From the NCBI RefSeq assembly GCF_001949145.1, contig NW_019091502.1, positions 740,389 to 750,806 on the forward strand: a DNA stretch of 10,418 bases, read 5' to 3'. The notes under the pieces were generated by a model that did not search any database, had not been told where the DNA came from, and saw only the letters and a list, made by a program, of their open reading frames with translations. Each line of letters opens with the position of its first letter. Position 1 is the stretch's first letter. Of this stretch, positions 7,092 to 10,418 are shown piece by piece. A program made the translations under genes and the position numbers. The DNA is from Acanthaster planci (lineage: Eukaryota > Echinodermata > Asteroidea > Valvatida > Acanthasteridae).

Positions 7092-7363
7092 TGTAGCACC
7101 GGCGGGTCCAGCCGGTGGGGGCGCCAGCTCGGACCCGCATGGAGTTGGCTGGCTGCCCCCGCTGGTATGCGAACGGCCCGCGGTTTTCCCGCCTTGCGCC
7201 TGCGCAGTCCCTGCCGACAGGCGCCATGTTTAGAGCTTGTCTGAAAAAGGCATTGTTGTGGACGCTACATCAGTAAAACAGAGATTTCGTGACCAGAACA
7301 GCGAGTTGCGGCTGTGTGTGAATCTATACTAGCGTCGGACCCTAACCCGTAGGACACGCTACA
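7092..7363 (+). repeat. 3' LTR of the Gypsy-type element (272 bp)
   Basis: It begins TGTAGC and ends GCTACA, a perfect 6-bp inverted terminus containing the usual TG..CA ends. A purine tract precedes it and the GC-rich composition fades towards its end. CAGTAAA at about 7270-7276 could serve as a variant polyadenylation signal for the R region. A second GCTACA at 7264-7269 would give a 178-bp LTR; I prefer 7363 because the stretch ending CGGACCCTAACCCGTAGGAC reads as LTR sequence, but only one copy is present to judge by. The first 26 bases contain a 7-bp stem (CACCGGC 7097-7103, GCCGGTG 7111-7117). Confidence 0.65.
7195..7231 (+). promoter_or_regulatory. NRF1-like and YY1-like sites within the LTR
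   Basis: TGCGCCTGCGCA (7195-7206) differs by one base from the NRF1 palindrome, and GCGCCATGTTT (7221-7231) is the reverse complement of AAACATGGCGC, a good YY1 core. NRF1 plus YY1 is a known layout for TATA-less promoters. No TATA box is seen nearby, which suits an LTR promoter starting near here. This is motif reading only. Confidence 0.4.
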
Positions 7364-7567
7364 GTATTTTGGCCGATACCGATACATTAATTTATATATA
7401 TATCAACGATATAATTTCATTCATTTTATTTTTCAAGATATTATAACAGGCGCGAACTGTTGTTGAACTGTCTAAAGGTACACCCCTACACCGTAATGGT
7501 GTGATCCAATTTACTTTGGCGACATCTTCTGGTACCGACAGTAGAGCGTAATGAATATGCACGACCC

Positions 7568-7575
7568 TGACGTCA
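7568..7575. promoter_or_regulatory. Full CRE palindrome TGACGTCA
   Basis: An exact CREB/ATF consensus, about 110 bp before the minisatellite and 424 bp before another exact copy at 7992-7999. Two full sites flanking one repeat array is unlikely by chance and suggests a regulatory region. Confidence 0.4.
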
Positions 7576-7613
7576 TCACGGCTATATTCGTGTCGTCACA
7601 TACAGCACGTACG

Positions 7614-7629
7614 TTCGCGTGCACGCGAA
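7614..7629. repeat. Perfect 16-bp palindrome TTCGCGTGCACGCGAA
   Basis: The two halves are exact reverse complements. Each half contains TCGCGTG, which fits the TNGCGTG core bound by AhR/ARNT-type bHLH-PAS dimers, and ACGTTCGCGTGCACGCG is notably CpG-rich in an AT-rich neighbourhood. The binding suggestion is inference. Confidence 0.6.
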
Positions 7630-7680
7630 TTTCCAACATCCGAACATGGCAAACATGTATAAAGTGCTAGTGACGACTGT

Positions 7681-7890
7681 CGGTTAAGGGGGCGACAGTA
7701 GAAGGTAGTGGGGCGACAGTAGAAAGAGGACTTGTTAAAAGTGATGACTCGGTTAAGGGGGCGACAGTAGAAGGTAGTGGGACGACAGTAGAAAGAGGAC
7801 TTGTCAAATGTAGACCTAATGACTATGTTGGAGCGACAGCAGGGAGTGGTGGCGCGACAGTATAAAGAAGACTTGTGAAAAGTAATGATT
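7681..7890. repeat. Minisatellite, three units of about 66-75 bp with dimeric core
   Basis: Units are 7681-7749 (69 bp), 7750-7824 (75 bp) and 7825-7890 (66 bp). The first two start CGGTTAAGGGGGCGACAGTA and are nearly identical over their first 55 bases; the third is diverged. Each unit contains two copies of a GCGACAGTAGAA-like core about 26 bp apart, then AAGAGGACTTGT, so the unit is itself a duplication. AGTGACGACT just before 7681 looks like the end of an earlier unit. The open frame on the minus strand across this array (repeating SSFYCRPTTFYCR) comes from the repeat and is not a gene. Confidence 0.85.
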
Positions 7891-8344
7891 GTCGCTAAAA
7901 CGGTGGCCGTGAACAACGAACACGTTGCTTGCTAGTGCATTTTGCATACAGGCTTTTCCGTGATAAACATGAGTTAATCCTGAGCTTCTGGTGACGTCAT
8001 AACATGCATTTTCATTACTAGCTCTACTATCGAACCTTTTTATGCCACCGATGTTCAAGCGTCCGGATTCCGAATGTTGCCTACATGGGATGGGATACAT
8101 GCTGCCGTGCATAGCGATATTATCAGCATGCACTGTATGTTGCTAGTCTACGTAAACGTTTGGTTAGCAAATAGTTCTCTGTTTTGGAGGACAAATTCTG
8201 TGATATTTTTGAAGCAAAGTGTACGAGAATTATTGAGTGCCAGACTGAGATAGGTGACTGAATTTCTTCTTCCAATGTCGCCGTATACGCCGCCCGGAGT
8301 ATAAGCTACAGGGACATTTTTCAGTCAGCGTGAGAACGAACCAA
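7891..8344. other. Intergenic stretch, no gene recognised
   Basis: No protein-like frame was found on either strand. A third exact CRE palindrome, TGACGTCA, lies at 7992-7999. The rest is unremarkable AT-rich sequence with a slightly CpG-rich patch at about 8278-8300. Confidence 0.45.
7992..7999. promoter_or_regulatory. Full CRE palindrome TGACGTCA
   Basis: Exact CREB/ATF consensus inside GGTGACGTCATAAC, about 100 bp after the minisatellite. No transcription unit is recognised next to it. Confidence 0.4.
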
Positions 8345-8364
8345 CGATAAGCGGTGGCTTATCG
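8345..8364. repeat. Perfect hairpin: 8-bp stem, 4-base loop
   Basis: CGATAAGC and GCTTATCG pair perfectly around GGTG. An AATAAA hexamer follows at 8402-8407. It is not the histone mRNA 3' stem-loop, which has a 6-bp stem of different sequence. The stem's CGATAAG also echoes the CGATA-rich cluster beginning 60 bp downstream. Confidence 0.6.
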
Positions 8365-8422
8365 AAACCTACGGTAATGTGACAATGCATTTTCGTATTT
8401 TAATAAAGTTTGTTCCTCAGTA

Positions 8423-8610
8423 GCGATATTTTCGATATATTTTTCAATATCGATGTCTCCGAAGTTTCGATATTTTCGGTATTTCTGCAAAATCCGATAT
8501 TTTCAACATATCGATATTACCAATATACCGATATATCACTATTACCAAATAACTTACATTGGCAATATCGATATCAGACGCGTATCGATAATGTCGATAC
8601 ATATATCGAC
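8423..8610. repeat. Palindromic CGATAT / TATCGATA cluster
   Basis: About 190 bp built from variants of CGATATTTTCGATAT and ATATCGATAT. The octamer TATCGATA occurs exactly at 8509-8516, 8566-8573 and 8583-8590, the first two inside the 10-bp palindrome ATATCGATAT. The left part and the reverse complement of the right part can be loosely aligned, so it may be a decayed foldback element; it may also be a degenerate satellite. In Drosophila TATCGATA is the DREF site and CGATA the BEAF-32 core; relevance to this organism is unknown. The plus-strand frame over it is a composition artefact. Confidence 0.65.
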
Positions 8611-9769
8611 GGTGCCTGGTTAACGTCCATAGTGGAACTGGAAGGAGAGGGAATTGTCAGCTTGTGCTTTATTTTATGTTGTAACGTCTCTCTTGGGGTA
8701 GGGAGTCGTTATCATTAAGAATGAGAGTCATTGGACTGACTTATACACACACTGCTGTTTTACTCCGAAGAATTATTTACATTTTCTCCATATTTACAAT
8801 GAGTTACTGCTACTAGTAAGGCTGGATATTACTCAAGTACTGCTCGTCCAAATCTCAGCCATTTATTCGGGAGTAATAGTTTGTTTATATCAGAGCTGTA
8901 CATATCGGAGGGAGTTGTTTCTCCAAGGCTACCCGCTCAGGAATGATCGATGCAGACCGCTGGAGCTGGTCGCTTTCAGCCAATGGGAGCACTGGATTGA
9001 GGTGGTTATGAATAATCCATACAGGTAGAAAGTCTTTGGAAGAAAAATCTGTGGGGAATTTGTACACATTTCGTCTTCGCTCTAGAGAGCGATGAGGTCC
9101 GAGAAGTTTGGGAGCGGTGAAAGGCTGTTGGTGGGTGAGCTACGGGGGACTTGGTCAACAAGGGAAAGGAAAGGGTGAGCCTTTCTCGGTAAATTGGGTT
9201 GTGTACAACACTTAGTCTCTTGATGGCTAGGAAATCTATACGTAATTCTTACAGGGTAAAACTGAGGGTGAGCGGAGGTAATTGACCTCGCTCTGCCGTG
9301 ACCGGATATGCTTTCGGTGTGTGGTTTGGCGGGACACTTACAGTATGAGTTTGGGGTCTGCGTGGGTCGAATGTACGGGTTATATGTGCGACTGAAAGTA
9401 GGATCGACTTCGAGGAAGATTGGGGGGAAATGACTTAAGTTGGAAGTGTGCTTCGGAGTTGCAGTTCAAGCTTGTTGCAGCATAGAGCAACGGGGCCGCG
9501 CGTGGAATGCAATGCGCTGTGAACAACGCGTGTAATCTAGATTGTCATTGCGCGTTCTTTGTGGGGTAAGTAATGCGCGTAGGCCCTAATAGCGTGTACA
9601 CTATAATCTACATGCGTAAAAGGGAACGGTTTGTGGGAGCGTAACATCATCCATAGAGAAACTACACCAGATATTACACTTAGAATTATGTCTGAAAGTG
9701 CATAAAGGCTTCTAGATATTTCTCCAGGATTTGACAATGACATAGACACAGACAATGTTCTGTCATTCT
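8611..9769. other. Gene-poor stretch, no gene recognised
   Basis: Both strands were read and no recognisable protein was found. A minus-strand frame at 8885-9067 (60 codons) has ordinary-looking composition but no homologue I know and no convincing splice context. From about 9090 to 9540 the sequence is G-rich on the plus strand, with scattered GT donor-like sites and no matching exons. Confidence 0.45.
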
Positions 9770-10010
9770 TATTATTTATTTATTTATCCGACAAAAAGCA
9801 ATATAACAGAGTTTAACATTGCACATAAAAGCAAATCAAAGAAAACAAAATTATAAGGATGAACAAAGAATACAAAAGAAACCAAATCGGCAGACATGCA
9901 CGGGCGAACAACAACCGAATACAAGGACAAGACATGTGACTGATGTGTGTGGGTCAGGGACTGCAAAAAAATACCTACAGGTATGCAGTCCCGCTACAGA
10001 TTTGCATAAA
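9770..10010 (-). mobile_element. Probable 3' tail of a non-LTR retroelement (or mRNA 3' end) on the minus strand
   Basis: Read on the minus strand, this segment carries a strong hairpin, a T-rich untranslated-looking stretch, GCTTTTTGTCGGATAAATAA and then an AAAT microsatellite (plus strand ATTT, 9770-9788) ending abruptly. Ending in a short tandem repeat after a structured 3'UTR is characteristic of several animal LINE clades, and a conserved hairpin there is often the RT recognition signal. AATAAA repeats at the same place could equally be polyadenylation signals of a minus-strand gene. The 5' limit is a guess and no ORF is attached. Confidence 0.4.
9957..9992 (-). repeat. Strong bulged hairpin in the putative 3' tail
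   Basis: GGGACTGCA (9957-9965) pairs perfectly with TGCAGTCCC (9984-9992). Inside, after a one-sided bulge of six A (9966-9971), TACC (9972-9975) pairs with GGTA (9980-9983) around TACA. The 9-bp GC-containing outer stem would be stable as RNA on either strand. Confidence 0.65.
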
Positions 10011-10418
10011 CCGAGATTGGTGATAGGTCGGTTCGTACTTCAGGTGAAAGTCGAGCGATCTTGGCATCACAAAGCAATGCATGGTAGCAAAAGTCAGAAC
10101 GGTTCAACAATTGAATTGGAAGCACGACTATACACGGAAATTTCGATCCGCGTTCGCTTTCACGCGAAGTATGAATGGGCCTCTAGATCCGCTCGTAACA
10201 CCTCCAAAACGTTACCGATATTGTACCTTTTCAAGGGCGCTGGGGCGTGAGCGGCTGGAAGTCAGGTAGTGTGTATTTACATAGTGCCCTTAAAGTTGTA
10301 ATAATAAGCGTACAGTTTCATGCCATGGAATGTTCCTGTGCGTAGGATGCGCGCTCGTAAGCTAAAGTCACGATAATTTGCGACAGCAGACTTAAAATCT
10401 CCAAATTTCAGAAGACCC
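10011..10418. other. Non-coding end of window, no gene recognised
   Basis: A plus-strand frame stays open to 10250, but it begins in the reverse complement of the putative retroelement tail and its residues resemble no family. A short inverted repeat TTCGC-TTTCAC-GCGAA is centred near 10161. Nothing else was recognised. Confidence 0.4.

Larger units (their letters stand above)
6117..7244 (+). pseudogene. C-terminal tandem C2HC zinc-finger region, in frame with integrase
   Basis: Crossing the TAG at 6129-6131, the integrase frame continues open to TGA 7242-7244. Finger 1 has Cys 6117, Cys 6126, His 6165, Cys 6180 (C-X2-C-X12-H-X4-C), with F and L at the classic core positions; the TAG replaces the residue right after the second Cys. 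Finger 2 has Cys 6213, Cys 6225, His 6264, Cys 6276 (C-X3-C-X12-H-X3-C), again with F in the expected place. About 320 further codons are rich in P, R, G and A and may be only partly real; they include VETGTQTEEE at 6594-6623 and run into the LTR. This could be the pol C-terminus, a separate third ORF fused in this copy, or env-position coding. Its role (nucleic-acid binding) is inferred from the finger pattern only. Confidence 0.6.
5462..7363 (+). mobile_element. 5'-truncated Ty3/Gypsy-type LTR retroelement
   Basis: An about 1.9-kb remnant holding, in order, the integrase C-terminal domain, a low-complexity linker, two zinc fingers, a purine-rich tract and a 3' LTR. There is no gag, protease, RT, RNase H or catalytic integrase core, and no 5' LTR or primer-binding site in the window. 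The left junction is sharp: in the integrase frame a TGA at 5451-5453 is followed within four codons by RRHL, where element-like protein starts, and base composition jumps at the same point from AT-rich to strongly GC- and CpG-rich. The right junction is the LTR end at 7363. Five bases GTATT follow it, but with the left end lost the target duplication cannot be confirmed. Confidence 0.85.
7364..7680. other. Non-coding flank with a regulatory-looking patch
   Basis: The stretch right after the LTR is AT-rich and contains GCCGATACCGATAC at about 7371-7384, resembling the CGATA-rich cluster a kilobase downstream. From about 7530 the sequence gains CpG, a CRE palindrome (7568) and a 16-bp palindrome (7614-7629). 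CCGACAGTAGAG near 7535 is a stray copy of the minisatellite core. No gene is seen. Confidence 0.45.

Noticed and set aside
7681-7890. CRISPR-like array
   Set aside because: Units are adjacent with no unique spacers of constant size, and the context is eukaryotic.
7596-7916. Minus-strand repetitive protein (SSFYCRPTTFYCR repeats)
   Set aside because: It is the translation of the minisatellite; there is no start context or conserved flank.
8345-8364. Histone mRNA 3' stem-loop
   Set aside because: Stem length and sequence do not match the conserved 6-bp stem, and no histone gene is upstream.
8885-9067. 60-codon minus-strand frame as a coding exon
   Set aside because: No family resemblance and no paired splice sites; length is within chance for this composition.
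9819-10250. 143-codon plus-strand frame
   Set aside because: It begins in the reverse complement of a probable retroelement tail and has biased K/R/Q/T composition from A-rich DNA.

Overview
The window looks like nuclear DNA of an invertebrate animal, most likely marine. It has a host gene split by GT..AG introns, an AATAAA polyadenylation signal, a LINE tail of an animal type, a Ty3/Gypsy-type LTR retroelement, a fold-back MITE, a minisatellite and long gene-poor AT-rich stretches. There are no bacterial-style operons, ribosome binding sites or CRISPR arrays. The phylum cannot be fixed from sequence alone; echinoderm, mollusc, brachiopod and cephalochordate all remain possible.

Left part (1-3130). 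After a short non-coding stretch with a perfect 20-bp palindrome (271-290) there is a 256-bp foldback element (about 310-565) with arms of about 100 bp. Next comes the 3' part of a plus-strand gene for a major-facilitator transporter resembling SLC18B1. Four exons (951-1046, 1787-1861, 2285-2428, 2785-2866) join in one frame across three introns. They encode the last 131 residues: the final transmembrane helices, a GPLLGG glycine motif, and an acidic Ser/Thr cytosolic tail. Its 5' exons lie before the window. A 3'UTR with AATAAA at 3105-3110 follows.

Middle (3130-7363). An unassigned stretch contains an isolated TATA box. It is followed by a dead LINE fragment (about 3900-4481), which is the end of the reverse-transcriptase ORF with a C-terminal C2HC zinc finger and a frameshift near 3990. 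About 1 kb without a gene separates it from a 5'-truncated, GC- and CpG-rich Ty3/Gypsy element (about 5462-7363). This has the integrase C-terminal domain, a low-complexity linker, two C2HC zinc fingers in the same frame (the first interrupted by TAG at 6129-6131), a short purine tract, and one 3' LTR (7092-7363) bounded by TGTAGC and GCTACA.

Right part (7364-10418). No gene could be supported. There is a regulatory-looking patch with two TGACGTCA sites and a 16-bp palindrome, and a three-unit minisatellite (7681-7890) whose unit is itself dimeric. A perfect 8-bp hairpin (8345-8364), a palindromic CGATAT/TATCGATA cluster (8423-8610), and a probable 3' tail of a minus-strand retroelement (9770 to about 10010) with a strong hairpin follow.

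The most interesting item is the Gypsy-type element whose integrase frame runs into tandem zinc fingers through a stop codon. Whether this is an unusual domain architecture, possibly with readthrough, or just a decayed copy can be settled by finding its sibling copies.
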